Numbered from the stretch's first letter, positions 9,783 to 18,591 are shown. The stretch is DNA of 64,000 nt from Bacillus vallismortis (GCF_004116955.1 NZ_CP026362.1:4004001-4068000); one strand, 5' to 3'. Translations and numbers: made by a program. Notes: a model not told the origin generated them from the sequence alone.

Positions 9783-9817
9783 TTTAATGGTGAAATTTAG
9801 ACAAAGGGAGGCTCTGA

Positions 9818-10401
9818 ATGAAAAACTAAAGGGTTGGCATACAATCTGTTTTTCTGTTGTTTCTGCTAATGATTCTGATAACGGGATGCGCTGCGCCGAA
9901 GAAAGTGTCGGAAGCCAGCGGAGATGCGAAAAAAACGGTTGATATCGACACAAGCGGGGATGCAGTGAAGGTTGGGATTCTTCACTCGTTAAGCGGGACA
10001 ATGGCGATCAGCGAAGTGTCCGTTCATGATGCGGTATGGAATTACTTCCAGACAACCAATACGAGCGTAAATCAAACGTTCGTGAAGAACTATAAAAAGA
10101 TGAACGGCGGTAACAGGGTGACGAGCGACCCGATTGAAGCGGGTTATAATGCGGTATATCTCTGGGCGGCGGCTGTTGAAAAAGCCAAGTCCTTTGATGT
10201 CGATAAGGTGAAGAAAGCGGCTGACGGGATTACATTTAATGCCCCGGGCGGCCCAGTGAAAATCGACGGAGATACACAGCATCTTTACAAAACGGTCAGA
10301 ATCGGGGAAATCATGGGGGATGGACAGTTTAAAGAAGTATGGAACTCAGGTGACCTGGTAAAACCTGATCCGTATGTTGGGCAAAGGGGTTAACTAAATA
10401 A
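9818..10401 (+). pseudogene. Decayed urea ABC transporter substrate-binding protein (urtA remnant)
   Basis: Three lesions are visible. The ATG at 9818, which has a good ribosome site (AAAGGGAGG), is followed by an in-frame TAA at codon 4. After it comes an intact lipoprotein signal ending in the lipobox ITGCAA and the typical UrtA start VGILHSLSGTMAISE; then about 240 central residues are missing, and the text resumes at VWNYFQTTN. Near the end the frame breaks: in the next frame TGG GCA AAG GGG TTA ACT AAA TAA (10378-10401) gives the expected WAKGLTK end. The 584-base length is not a multiple of three. The C-terminal APGGPVKIDGDTQHLYKTVRIGEI-type block identifies the family. Confidence 0.85.
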
Positions 10402-10433
10402 ATCAAAGCCGTTTGCGGCGGAGGAGGTTCATT

Positions 10434-11019
10434 ATGACACAATTTATTAAAAGGGGTCATAGGCCTGCTTCCGGCTAAACAGGGGGATATTTGTTTTAAA
10501 CAAACGTTTATTCAAAACGAAAAGGCAGAAAAACGGGCAAGAATGGGGATTGCGTACGTTCCGCAGGGAAGAGATATCTTTGCCTCCTTAACCGTTCGTG
10601 AAAACCTGCTGCTCGGGGAGGAGCCGCTTCTGAAGAAGAAGCGGACGGGGCAGGTAAAGGAAGAGATTTTTCAGTGGTTTCCTGTTTTAAAGGAAATGCT
10701 TGACCGCAAAGGCGGTGATTTAAGCGGAGGGCAGCAGCAGCAGCTTGCAATTGCCAGAGCGCTGATGGGAAATCCAAAAATTATTTTACTTGATGAACCA
10801 ATGGAAGGAGTTCAACCTTCAATTGTCGAACTAATCAGACAAGTTATCATAGAAATTTCCAGAAAAAATGACATTTCCGTTATGTTAGTCGAGCACAGTT
10901 TGGAAAACGCGTTCACATGTGCTGACTATCTTTATGTGATCGACAGGGGAATGGTTGTCGACCATGGAAAGGCGGATGAAGAAACGGCACGCCGCTTTGA
11001 AAGGCATCTTATTGTATGA
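10434..11019 (+). pseudogene. Decayed urea ABC transporter: urtB start fused to truncated urtE
   Basis: A ribosome site (GGAGGAGG, 10420-10427) and the ATG at 10434 are what is left of urtB's start. Within about seven bases the sequence changes to urtE: from 10444 the frame reads LLKGVIGLLPAKQGDI. This is the segment that directly follows the Walker A lysine in ABC ATPases, so Walker A and everything before it are lost. The rest of UrtE is well kept, with the LSGGQQQQ signature, the Walker B LLDEPMEG and the switch histidine in VEH. urtC, urtD and nearly all of urtB are deleted. A product starting at the internal ATG 10543 could not bind ATP. Confidence 0.85.
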
Positions 11020-11117
11020 ACATCACGTGAAGAAAGGGAGGTGATGTCCCGCCTGCATGTTCCGTAAATTCGCAGTAATAGTATCCGATTAATAAGACAA
11101 AAGAAGGAGGACTACAG

Positions 11118-11435
11118 TTGAAACTGACACCGGTTGAACAAGAAAAATTGCTTATTTTTGCAGCGGGAGAATTAGCGAAACAGCGAAAAGCACGGGGCGT
11201 TCTGCTGAACTACCCTGAGGCTGCCGCTTATATTACCTGCTTTATCATGGAAGGCGCCCGTGACGGAAAGGGAGTAGCGGAGCTAATGGAAGCCGGACGT
11301 CATGTGTTAACGGAAAAAGAGGTGATGGAGGGTGTGCCTGAGATGCTCGACAGCATTCAGGTGGAGGCCACATTTCCGGATGGGGTGAAGCTTGTTACGG
11401 TACATCAGCCCATTTCTGCGGAGGTGAAGTCATGA
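11118..11435 (+). CDS. ureA: Urease gamma subunit
   Basis: The smallest of three urease subunits; urease hydrolyses urea to ammonia and carbamate in the cytoplasm, supplying nitrogen. The 105-residue protein has the family start [20 protein letters not shown] and the end VTVHQPI. The TTG at 11118 is chosen because AAGGAGG precedes it by seven bases. The stop overlaps the ureB start as ATGA. It lies about 100 bases behind the urtE remnant and is probably still transcribed from the promoter at 9726 as well as from nearer promoters. Confidence 0.96.
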   Translation: MKLTPVEQEKLLIFAAGELAKQRKARGVLLNYPEAAAYITCFIMEGARDGKGVAELMEAGRHVLTEKEVMEGVPEMLDSIQVEATFPDGVKLVTVHQPISAEVKS

Positions 11436-11806
11436 AGCCGGGAGCATTCCAAATTGTTGAGGGAACCATTACGATTAATGAAGGCCGCCAGACACGGGAG
11501 ATAGCGGTAAAAAACACCGGATCACGCTCCATTCAAGTCGGCTCACATTTTCATTTTGCGGAAGCCAATGGGGCATTAACATTTGACCGCAAGCAGGCAA
11601 TCGGCATGCGCCTGGACGTTCCATCAGGCACGTCGGTCCGTTTTGAGCCGGGCGAGAGGAAAACGGTTACGCTTGTGGAAATCGGAGGACGAAAGACAAT
11701 CAGAGGCCTGAACGGAATGGCCGACACGTTTATCGATGAACGCGGCAAAGAAAAAACGGCAGCCAACTTACATCAAGCCGGCTGGATGGAAGGTGTTATC
11801 CGATGA
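11432..11806 (+). CDS. ureB: Urease beta subunit
   Basis: A 124-residue beta subunit with the characteristic start [19 protein letters not shown] and the SHFHFAEAN and [16 protein letters not shown] blocks. It packs against UreA and UreC in the trimer of heterotrimers. The start overlaps ureA by four bases and the end overlaps ureC by four bases, so the three are translationally coupled. Confidence 0.96.
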   Translation: MKPGAFQIVEGTITINEGRQTREIAVKNTGSRSIQVGSHFHFAEANGALTFDRKQAIGMRLDVPSGTSVRFEPGERKTVTLVEIGGRKTIRGLNGMADTFIDERGKEKTAANLHQAGWMEGVIR

Positions 11807-13512
11807 AAATGTCACGGGAGCAATATGCGGAGCTGTTTGGTCCGACAACGGGCGATAAAATTAGATTGGGCGATACGGATTTATGGATCGAAGTCGAAAA
11901 GGATTTTACAGTATACGGTGAAGAAATGATCTTTGGCGGCGGAAAAACGATCCGCGACGGCATGGGCCAAAACGGCAGAATCACAGGGAAAGACGGCGCT
12001 TTGGATTTGGTCATCACCAATGTCGTGCTCTTGGATTACACAGGCATTGTTAAAGCGGATGTCGGTGTGAAGGATGGACGGATTGTCGGCGTCGGGAAAA
12101 GCGGAAACCCTGATATCATGGACGGAGTCGATCCGCATATGGTCATCGGCGCGGGTACAGAGGTGATATCAGGTGAAGGCAAAGTCTTAACAGCCGGAGG
12201 TGTGGATACGCACATTCATTTTATATGTCCTCAGCAGATGGAAGTTGCGCTTTCTTCAGGTGTGACAACCCTTTTGGGAGGCGGAACAGGACCCGCTACA
12301 GGAAGCAAAGCGACAACATGCACATCCGGCGCGTGGTATATGGCAAGAATGCTGGAAGCAGCCGAGGAGTTTCCAATCAATGTCGGCTTCTTAGGAAAAG
12401 GGAACGCGTCCGATAAAGCGCCGCTGATCGAGCAGGTGGAAGCAGGCGCCATAGGTCTTAAGCTTCACGAGGACTGGGGCACGACGCCAAGGGCCATCAA
12501 AACGTGTATGGAAGTCGTGGATGAGGCTGATATTCAAGTCGCCATCCATACTGATACAATTAATGAAGCAGGCTTCTTGGAAAACACGCTCGATGCGATC
12601 GGGGACCGGGTCATTCATACTTATCATATTGAAGGAGCAGGCGGCGGCCACGCCCCGGATATAATGAAGCTCGCCTCTTACGCAAACATTCTGCCGTCAT
12701 CCACAACGCCAACCATTCCTTACACCGTTAATACGATGGATGAGCATCTTGATATGATGATGGTCTGCCACCATTTAGATGTGAAAGTGCCTGAAGATGT
12801 GGCGTTCAGCCATTCCAGAATCAGGGCTGCGACCATTGCGGCAGAGGACATTCTCCATGATATCGGCGCGATCAGCATGACATCATCGGATTCCCAAGCG
12901 ATGGGACGGGTCGGTGAAGTGATCATCCGAACGTGGCAAGTAGCCGACAAAATGAAGAAGCAGCGCGGCGCTCTTGCCGGTGAAAACGGAAACGACAATG
13001 TGCGGGCAAAACGCTATATTGCCAAATACACAATTAATCCGGCGATTACACATGGCCTCAGCCATGAAGTCGGCTCGGTGGAAAAAGGGAAGCTCGCAGA
13101 TCTGGTTCTGTGGGACCCGGTATTCTTCGGTGTAAAACCGGAACTGGTCTTAAAGGGCGGCATGATTGCCCGTGCGCAAATGGGAGATCCGAACGCGTCC
13201 ATTCCGACGCCTGAACCGGTATTTATGCGCCAAATGTATGCATCGTACGGAAAAGCCAATCGCTCAACCTCAATTACATTTATGTCTCAGGCAAGCATTG
13301 AGCGGGGTGTGGCGGAAAGCTTAGGGCTGGAAAAAAGAATTTCACCAGTCAAACATATCAGAAAGCTCAGCAAGCTGGATATGAAATTGAACTCAGCATT
13401 GCCGAAGATCGAAGTTGACCCAAAAACCTATCAGGTCTTCGCGGACGGAGAGGAATTGTCTTGCCAGCCTGTCGATTACGTTCCGCTCGGACAACGATAT
13501 TTCTTATTCTGA
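11803..13512 (+). CDS. ureC: Urease alpha subunit (catalytic, nickel-binding)
   Basis: The 569-residue catalytic subunit. All active-site residues are visible: the HIH pair in GGVDTHIHF, the lysine to be carbamylated in [11 protein letters not shown], the histidines in [10 protein letters not shown] and GAGGGHAPD, the flap cysteine-histidine in MMVCHHLDV, and the aspartate in TSSDSQAMG. No ureD, ureE, ureF or ureG accessory gene follows; the next gene is ywnA. This is the known odd arrangement in B. subtilis, whose urease is reported to work without them. Confidence 0.97.
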   Translation: MKMSREQYAELFGPTTGDKIRLGDTDLWIEVEKDFTVYGEEMIFGGGKTIRDGMGQNGRITGKDGALDLVITNVVLLDYTGIVKADVGVKDGRIVGVGKSGNPDIMDGVDPHMVIGAGTEVISGEGKVLTAGGVDTHIHFICPQQMEVALSSGVTTLLGGGTGPATGSKATTCTSGAWYMARMLEAAEEFPINVGFLGKGNASDKAPLIEQVEAGAIGLKLHEDWGTTPRAIKTCMEVVDEADIQVAIHTDTINEAGFLENTLDAIGDRVIHTYHIEGAGGGHAPDIMKLASYANILPSSTTPTIPYTVNTMDEHLDMMMVCHHLDVKVPEDVAFSHSRIRAATIAAEDILHDIGAISMTSSDSQAMGRVGEVIIRTWQVADKMKKQRGALAGENGNDNVRAKRYIAKYTINPAITHGLSHEVGSVEKGKLADLVLWDPVFFGVKPELVLKGGMIARAQMGDPNASIPTPEPVFMRQMYASYGKANRSTSITFMSQASIERGVAESLGLEKRISPVKHIRKLSKLDMKLNSALPKIEVDPKTYQVFADGEELSCQPVDYVPLGQRYFLF

Positions 13513-13519
13513 CAAGACG

Positions 13520-13540
13520 CGGCCGGAGTGAATCCGGCCG
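13520..13540 (+). terminator. GC-rich hairpin after ureC
   Basis: CGGCCGG-AGTGAAT-CCGGCCG perfect stem, but no T run follows, so it may protect the 3' end rather than terminate cleanly. Confidence 0.55.
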
Positions 13541-13593
13541 TACTATTGACTCAAAACGGTGCACAAGAACCCCTCGGTAGTGTATATTAAATG

Positions 13594-13628
13594 TTGACAA
13601 ATGAATCAAGTGTAACTATTATAGTTAC
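13594..13628 (+). promoter_or_regulatory. ywnA promoter with overlapping palindromic operator
   Basis: TTGACA (13594-13599), a 17-base spacer and TATTAT (13617-13622) form a good sigma-A promoter. The palindrome GTAACTATTATAGTTAC (13612-13628) covers the -10 box. A matching palindrome lies before ywnB at 14077. The likely binder is YwnA itself, so the gene would be autorepressed. Confidence 0.75.
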
Positions 13629-13644
13629 AACGGTGGTGAAAAAC

Positions 13645-14046
13645 ATGATTAACAGCCGTCTTGCTGTTGCCATTCATATTTTATCCCTCATTTCGATGGA
13701 TGAAAAAGAGTCTTCAGAAACCATCGCTGGCAGCGTCAACACCAATCCGGTTGTCGTGCGAAGAATGATCAGCATGCTGAAAAAAGCGGATATTCTCACA
13801 TCCCGCGCCGGGGTTCCGGGTGCAAGCCTCAAAAAAGATCCGGCTGATATTTCTCTTTTAGAAGTATATCGAGCTGTCCAAAAGCAAGATGAACTCTTTG
13901 CGGTTCATGAAAACCCGAATCCAAACTGTCCGGTAGGGAGAAAAATTCAGAACGCACTGGATGAAACATTTGAAAGTGTGCAAAAAGCGATGGAAAATGA
14001 ACTGGCAAGCAAGTCATTAAAAGACGTTATGAATCATCTCTTTTAA
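13645..14046 (+). CDS. ywnA: Rrf2-family transcriptional regulator YwnA
   Basis: A 133-residue winged-helix protein of the Rrf2 family, starting INSRLAVAIHILSLIS, with the recognition helix around VVVRRMISMLKKA. Family members sense redox signals or iron-sulfur clusters through cysteines; here only one cysteine is seen (NCPVGRK), so a cluster is unlikely. The ATG at 13645 is preferred to the upstream ATG at 13591, which would lie inside the promoter. It precedes ywnB by 66 bases, and the two share the same operator sequence, so YwnA probably controls ywnB. Confidence 0.88.
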   Translation: MINSRLAVAIHILSLISMDEKESSETIAGSVNTNPVVVRRMISMLKKADILTSRAGVPGASLKKDPADISLLEVYRAVQKQDELFAVHENPNPNCPVGRKIQNALDETFESVQKAMENELASKSLKDVMNHLF

Positions 14047-14076
14047 TCAAAAGGGATGACTTCTCACCGCCAACAT

Positions 14077-14093
14077 GTAACTAAAATTGTTAC
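14077..14093 (+). promoter_or_regulatory. Palindromic operator before ywnB
   Basis: GTAACTAAAATTGTTAC shares the GTAAC-N7-GTTAC arms and 17-base length with the element at 13612-13628. It lies 20 bases before the ywnB start. Confidence 0.7.
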
Positions 14094-14112
14094 AACAAGG
14101 AGGATATGAAAC

Positions 14113-14754
14113 ATGAAAATTGGAATTATCGGTGCAAGCGGAAAAGCAGGGAACGAGATTTTGAAAGAAGCGAAAACAAGAGGCCATGAAGTGACTGCCA
14201 TCGTCCGAAACGCTTCAAAAGTGCAGGAACAGGGCATAGCGATTTTGGAGAAAGATGTGTTTGAACTGACTGCAGAAGATATCAAGCCTTTCGATGCGGT
14301 CGTCAACGCTTTTGGAGCAGCGCCTGGTGAGGAGCATCTTCATGTGGAGGCAGGCAGAGCGCTAATCAGCATCTTAAAAGATGCGAAAAACACAAGATTG
14401 CTTGTCGTCGGCGGAGCAGGAAGCCTGTTTGTTGATGAAGCCAAAACAACACGTTTAATGGATACATCGGAATTCCCGAAAGAATATGTGCCGACTGCAT
14501 CAAATCAAGGGGAGAACCTGAAAGATTTGCAGCAGACAGACTCCATTTCCTGGACGTTCCTCAGTCCAGCGGCATTTTTTGATCCAGCAGGAAAACGGAC
14601 GGGTACTTACCAAAAAGGAAAAGACAATGTCATCGTAAACGAAAAAGGCGACAGCTATATCAGTTATGCAGATTACGCCATTGCCGTATTGGATGAGCTT
14701 GAACAACCTGCACACTTAAATGAGCGCTTCACAGTGGTAAGCGAAGCGGAATAA
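14113..14754 (+). CDS. ywnB: NAD(P)-binding oxidoreductase-like protein YwnB
   Basis: A 213-residue protein of the NmrA-like/atypical short-chain dehydrogenase group. The Rossmann glycine motif GIIGASGKAGNEI is at the N-terminus and VVNAFGAA and LLVVGGAGSLFVD follow. No clear catalytic YxxxK is seen, so it could be a redox sensor or a flavin/quinone reductase relative. The substrate is unknown. It is likely repressed by YwnA through the GTAAC palindrome; the ribosome site is AAGGAGG. Confidence 0.85.
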   Translation: MKIGIIGASGKAGNEILKEAKTRGHEVTAIVRNASKVQEQGIAILEKDVFELTAEDIKPFDAVVNAFGAAPGEEHLHVEAGRALISILKDAKNTRLLVVGGAGSLFVDEAKTTRLMDTSEFPKEYVPTASNQGENLKDLQQTDSISWTFLSPAAFFDPAGKRTGTYQKGKDNVIVNEKGDSYISYADYAIAVLDELEQPAHLNERFTVVSEAE

Positions 14755-14785
14755 TAAAAAAATCGGAGCCTCCTTCGGTTCCAAC

Positions 14786-14879
14786 GTGACGGCAAATCCG
14801 TGTCTTATGACAGGAACGGCGGCTAATCGCCTCAGGCGTCCTGCCTAAATGGCGCCATTATCACATCCTGTAAAAGCCT
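14786..14879 (+). repeat. Dispersed structured repeat, copy B
   Basis: This stretch matches 5346-5466, with shared blocks GTGACGGCAAA (GTGTCGGCAAA in copy A), AACGGCGGCTAA, AGGCGTCCTGCCTA and ATCACATCCTGTAAAAGCC. It lies between ywnB and the convergent ywnC. Confidence 0.6.
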
Positions 14880-14924
14880 GATTTGATGCTTAGACTTTAA
14901 GGGGTTTCCAGCACGCTGAAAAGA

Positions 14925-14966
14925 TGACAAAATCCTAAAACGATAAACCGATTTAGGATTTTGTCA
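14925..14966. repeat. Dispersed palindrome TGACAAAATCCTAAAACG, copy 1
   Basis: Arms TGACAAAATCCTAAAACG (14925-14942) and CGATTTAGGATTTTGTCA (14949-14966) form an 18-base stem with one mismatch. The same arms occur at 41970-42010. It sits right behind copy B of the other repeat, between convergent genes. Confidence 0.75.
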
Positions 14967-14974
14967 ACAATCAG

Positions 14975-15000
14975 AAACCCGGAGCTTCCTCCGGGTTTTT
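14975..15000. terminator. Bidirectional terminator between ywnB and ywnC
   Basis: AACCCGGAG-CTTC-CTCCGGGTT with T residues on the plus strand; on the minus strand the stem is followed by TTTCTG. Confidence 0.8.
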
Positions 15001-15004
15001 CTCA

Positions 15005-15394
15005 TTAATAAGTGTTGTACGTATCATAGTCGCTGAAAATGCCGTCAGCAATTCCTAGCATTAAAAAGATGAAAAAGGCGATAATCGCAAGAACCGATAC
15101 AGCAATGCTCACGATTAGATAAATCCCTTGCATCTTCACAAACTTCGCGTAATTCTCCAGCATTAAGTCTTCAGACTGTTCGCTGTTGTGCTCAGCCATT
15201 TGGCCTGCTTCTTTCGCTGATCGCATCAAAAAGATTCCGGCAATGATTTGCAGGACGCCCGGCACAGCACCAATTAGAAAGAAAAACGCGCCTGAAAGCG
15301 CGGTAAGAGCGCCCATAATAATAAATAAGATGCCTGTTGCTTTCCCCCATTTTGAAATGCTGACGAGGGTTTTGTTCATTGTTTCAGGATTCAT
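15005..15394 (-). CDS. ywnC: Membrane protein YwnC (DUF5362 type)
   Basis: A 129-residue membrane protein with about three hydrophobic segments: residues 17-37, 40-56 and 92-117. The block WGKATGILFIIMGALTALSG and the block GAVPGVLQIIAGIFLMRSAKEA are shared with YwnG (25730-26248), so the two are paralogues on either side of the accessory island. The start at 15394 follows AAAGGGGGAG. Function unknown. Confidence 0.82.
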   Translation of the reverse strand: MNPETMNKTLVSISKWGKATGILFIIMGALTALSGAFFFLIGAVPGVLQIIAGIFLMRSAKEAGQMAEHNSEQSEDLMLENYAKFVKMQGIYLIVSIAVSVLAIIAFFIFLMLGIADGIFSDYDTYNTY

Positions 15395-15487
15395 ATACAC
15401 TGGCTCCCCCTTTACAAAAAAATACTCACTTTTCATTTATACACTATTTGTGAGAAGTTTTATATATCGAAAATAACATTTTTGGGA

Positions 15488-15518
15488 TTGACCCTGACGT
15501 TGCGTGATTGTTTACGAT
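15488..15518 (+). promoter_or_regulatory. MerR-type promoter of mta with 19-base spacer
   Basis: TTGACC (15488-15493), a 19-base spacer and TACGAT (15513-15518). The overlong spacer carrying ACCCTGACGTTGCGTGATTGT is typical of multidrug MerR regulators, which untwist the DNA to activate. Mta is known to activate its own gene. Confidence 0.78.
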
Positions 15519-15539
15519 GAAAAAGAGGAGGCGGCATTT

Positions 15540-16313
15540 ATGAAATACCAAGTCAAACAAGTGGCGGACATAGCGGGCGTCAGCATTCGGACCCTTCATC
15601 ACTATGACGATATTCAGCTTTTGAATCCTTCAGCGATTACTGACGCGGGGTATCGTTTGTACAGTGATGCAGATTTGGAAAGACTGCAGCAGATTTTATT
15701 TTTCAAGGAAATTGGGTTTCGTTTGGATGAAATTAAAGAGCTGCTGGATCATCCGAATTTTGACCGGAAAGAGGCGCTTCAGTCGCAAAAGGATATTTTA
15801 ATAAAGAAAAAACAAAGAATGGAAGAGATGATTCAAACGATTGACAGAACGCTTCAGTCCATGAAGGAGAGAAAACAAATGAGTAAGCGGGATTTATTCG
15901 CCGGATTAAGCATGAAAGACATTGAAGAGCACCAGCAGACATATGCCGGTGAAGTCAGAAAGCTGTATGGAAGGGAAATGGCAGAAGAAACAGAGAAAAG
16001 GACATCTGCATATTCGGCGGACGATTGGCGGATGATCATGGCAGAATTTGATTCAATTTACAGACGGATCGCGGCGCGAATGGAGCACGGACCCGGTGAT
16101 GCAGAGGTTCAGGTTGCTGTGGGGGCGTTTCGCGACCATATTTGTCACTATCATTACGACTGCACACTCGACATTTTCAGAGGGCTTGGGGACCTGTATA
16201 TCACTGACGAACGATTTACCGATTCAATCAATCAATATGGAGAAGGCCTTGCCGCTTTTTTGCGGGAAGCGATGATGATCTACTGTGACCATCAGGAAAA
16301 CCCCCGTCCGTAA
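15540..16313 (+). CDS. mta: MerR-family multidrug transporter activator Mta
   Basis: Mta activates multidrug efflux genes (bmr, blt in B. subtilis) and itself. The 257-residue protein has the MerR winged helix (VKQVADIAGVSIRTLHHYD, residues 3-21), a long coiled-coil dimer helix (about 75-120) and a C-terminal TipAS-like domain that in related proteins binds antibiotics (about 140-250). The ATG at 15540 follows AGAGGAGG. The end overlaps an inverted repeat (AACCCCCG / CGGGGGTT, 16299-16325) that can terminate before convergent clsA. Confidence 0.93.
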   Translation: MKYQVKQVADIAGVSIRTLHHYDDIQLLNPSAITDAGYRLYSDADLERLQQILFFKEIGFRLDEIKELLDHPNFDRKEALQSQKDILIKKKQRMEEMIQTIDRTLQSMKERKQMSKRDLFAGLSMKDIEEHQQTYAGEVRKLYGREMAEETEKRTSAYSADDWRMIMAEFDSIYRRIAARMEHGPGDAEVQVAVGAFRDHICHYHYDCTLDIFRGLGDLYITDERFTDSINQYGEGLAAFLREAMMIYCDHQENPRP

Positions 16314-16333
16314 AAGCCGGGGGTTGGCGCATC

Positions 16334-17782
16334 TTATAAAATCGGTGACAACAGCCGCGAGATGGACTCCTTTATTCGAATCCATAAGGGGCGCTGCAGG
16401 TATTCCTCATAGGTGTATTTTCTGGATACGAGCAAATCCTCTTTAAATGTAGAAACCAGTTTTTTCGCAATGGTGATATCGTAAATAAACGCATTCACTT
16501 CAAAATTCAGCCTGAAGCTTCGGACATCGATGTTCGCTGTGCCGACTGATGCGATTTCGTCATCCACCACGATGGTTTTGGCGTGAATAAAGCCATTATC
16601 GTAAATATAGACAGTGGCTCCGGCTTTCAGCAGATCGCCGATGTTCGAAAGTGTCGCCCAGTATACAAAGGCATGATCAGGTTTGTTCGGGATCATAATA
16701 TTGACGTCAACACCAGACAGGCATGCGATCCTTAAAGCATCCAGCAGGCTTGCGTCAGGAATAAAATAAGGCGTCTGAATCAAAATAGAACGCTTGGCAT
16801 TCGAAATCATTTTAATGTAGCCATTTTTAATTTGTTCCCATTCGGAATCCGGACCGCTCGTGACAATCTGCATCCCGACATTGCCTTTTGGGCCGTAATC
16901 AGGAAAGTGATTCGGAATATATGTCAGGGTATGGCGGTGGGAAGCTTGGTTCCAGTCTAGGATGAAACGTGTCTGGATGGCATGTACGGCCGTCCCCTGC
17001 AGCCGGATATGCGTATCCCGCCAATAACCGAATTTCGGATTAAGACCGAGGTACTCATCTCCGACATTAAATCCTCCGACATAACCGGTCATCCCGTCTA
17101 TGATGACAAGCTTTCGGTGGTTCCGATAATTCAGCCGCAAGTTAATCGGCCTGAGCTTTGAAGGGAAAAAGACCTCCACATGCCCGCCGGCCTCACGTAG
17201 CTCTTTAAAAAACTTTTTTCTCAGTGTTCTGGATCCAAGCTCATCATAAAGCACCCGGACTTGAACGCCTTCTTTCGCTTTTTGGATGAGAGCATCCCGT
17301 AATTTTTTGCCTAATTCATCACCTTTATAAATATAATATTGTAAGTGGATATGATCCTTAGCCTTTGAAATGTCATGCAGCAGCCGCTGAAACTTATCCC
17401 GTCCGTCTGTGATCACGTCAACTGAATTATCCTCGGTGAACACAGCGTGATTATTCATAATAAGCATATAAATTAAATCTTTGTTATCAAAGGTTGCCCG
17501 GTTGTTGAACTGAAATTGCCTGGTTTCTAAATCTTCTAGCTGATGCTTCAGCAGCTTTTCGATACCGATCTTTTTCCGGTCCTCCCATTGAAACAATTGT
17601 TTGCGTCTGAGGTTATGGCCGAATAATAAGTATAAAATAAAGCCTAAAACGGGAATAAAGAAAAGAACAAGCAGCCACGCCCAAGATGCGCTGGCATCGC
17701 GCCGTTCTTTGAAAATGACAATGATGGCCAAAAGAATATTCAAAATGAAAAAAAGTGATAAAAGGATGGAAGAAATACTCAC
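16334..17782 (-). CDS. clsA: Cardiolipin synthase ClsA
   Basis: ClsA joins two phosphatidylglycerol molecules to form cardiolipin and glycerol in the membrane. Two N-terminal membrane segments (residues 4-24 and 33-54) precede two phospholipase D domains, each with an HKD motif: HRKLVIIDG near residue 222 and HAKTIVVDDEIASVGTANID near residue 400. I chose the GTG at 17782 (482 residues, the family length); the open frame runs 32 codons further upstream. The ribosome site (GCGGGG) is only moderate. Confidence 0.95.
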   Translation of the reverse strand: MSISSILLSLFFILNILLAIIVIFKERRDASASWAWLLVLFFIPVLGFILYLLFGHNLRRKQLFQWEDRKKIGIEKLLKHQLEDLETRQFQFNNRATFDNKDLIYMLIMNNHAVFTEDNSVDVITDGRDKFQRLLHDISKAKDHIHLQYYIYKGDELGKKLRDALIQKAKEGVQVRVLYDELGSRTLRKKFFKELREAGGHVEVFFPSKLRPINLRLNYRNHRKLVIIDGMTGYVGGFNVGDEYLGLNPKFGYWRDTHIRLQGTAVHAIQTRFILDWNQASHRHTLTYIPNHFPDYGPKGNVGMQIVTSGPDSEWEQIKNGYIKMISNAKRSILIQTPYFIPDASLLDALRIACLSGVDVNIMIPNKPDHAFVYWATLSNIGDLLKAGATVYIYDNGFIHAKTIVVDDEIASVGTANIDVRSFRLNFEVNAFIYDITIAKKLVSTFKEDLLVSRKYTYEEYLQRPLWIRIKESISRLLSPIL

Positions 17783-18025
17783 TTTGTAACCCCGCTCATT
17801 CATATTTATCAAGAAGATTGCCATTAGTATTCCATGATTAACAGCGATCTGATTCCCATTACAAATTATAACACTCACATTTTAAAAGAATAAAGAGCGG
17901 CGATCCAGATTCTTCGTGAAAAAACCGGGCAGATTTCTTTAAAACCAGTTTGCACCTGCGGTAAAATAAGCACATATGATAACGTTCGTAAAGCCTTGCA
18001 ACATCAAATAAAGGGGGAGGATTAC

Positions 18026-18460
18026 ATGAACTTTTACAGAGTCGAACAAATGCCGGGGTTCATTAAAACAGAAATGCAAAAAATTCAAAAGGCTGTACAG
18101 CCCTTCATGAAGAAAACCGTCATTTACCGTTTTCTTGCGATTCCGCTTGCTGCATTCTCTCTCTTTCATTTGGCCGCTTATTTATTTCACGCTTCAGCTG
18201 ACAGGGAGTCCCTGGTCAGCATAGGAATATTCGCCCTTCTGGCGGCGCTTGGATTGGCATTTTTCAAAGAAGCAGGCTACCAGCGCAAACAAGTCCAAAA
18301 AACGGTACACATCTACATGCTGAACAGGATCAAAAAGAGCGACATCCTTTCAGAAGAGCGAAAAAACTCTTATACCCGACAGATTAAGGAAGAACCGTTT
18401 GCGATGCGCAGTTTTGTGGAATTTCTGACAGAAGAAGACAGACGTAAAAAAATGTATTAA
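18026..18460 (+). CDS. ywnF: Membrane protein YwnF
   Basis: A 144-residue protein with two hydrophobic segments (about residues 35-55 and 65-82) between basic, probably cytoplasmic ends. The C-terminal half is charged (KKSDILSEERKNSYTRQIKEE). No known domain is recognised. The ATG at 18026 follows GGGGGAGG. It is monocistronic with its own terminator, and it marks the left border of the nonulosonic acid island. Confidence 0.8.
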   Translation: MNFYRVEQMPGFIKTEMQKIQKAVQPFMKKTVIYRFLAIPLAAFSLFHLAAYLFHASADRESLVSIGIFALLAALGLAFFKEAGYQRKQVQKTVHIYMLNRIKKSDILSEERKNSYTRQIKEEPFAMRSFVEFLTEEDRRKKMY

Positions 18461-18480
18461 ATTAAAAGCTGCAAACCAGA

Positions 18481-18520
18481 ACTGCACCCCGATTTGCCGG
18501 ACATCAGGGTGCAGTTTTTT
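18481..18520 (+). terminator. Terminator after ywnF
   Basis: ACTGCACCC / GGGTGCAGT stem with a 17-base loop and six T residues. Confidence 0.82.
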
Positions 18521-18591
18521 AATGGCGATATATTCTCTATTTCTGTAAAGCGGAGCGGGGGAGCATGGTTTATTAAGAGGCGGTATTTAAA

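Noticed and set aside
10543..11019. A functional 158-residue ABC ATPase
   Set aside because: Walker A is missing and the upstream sequence is a deletion junction, so it is annotated as part of the urtE pseudogene.
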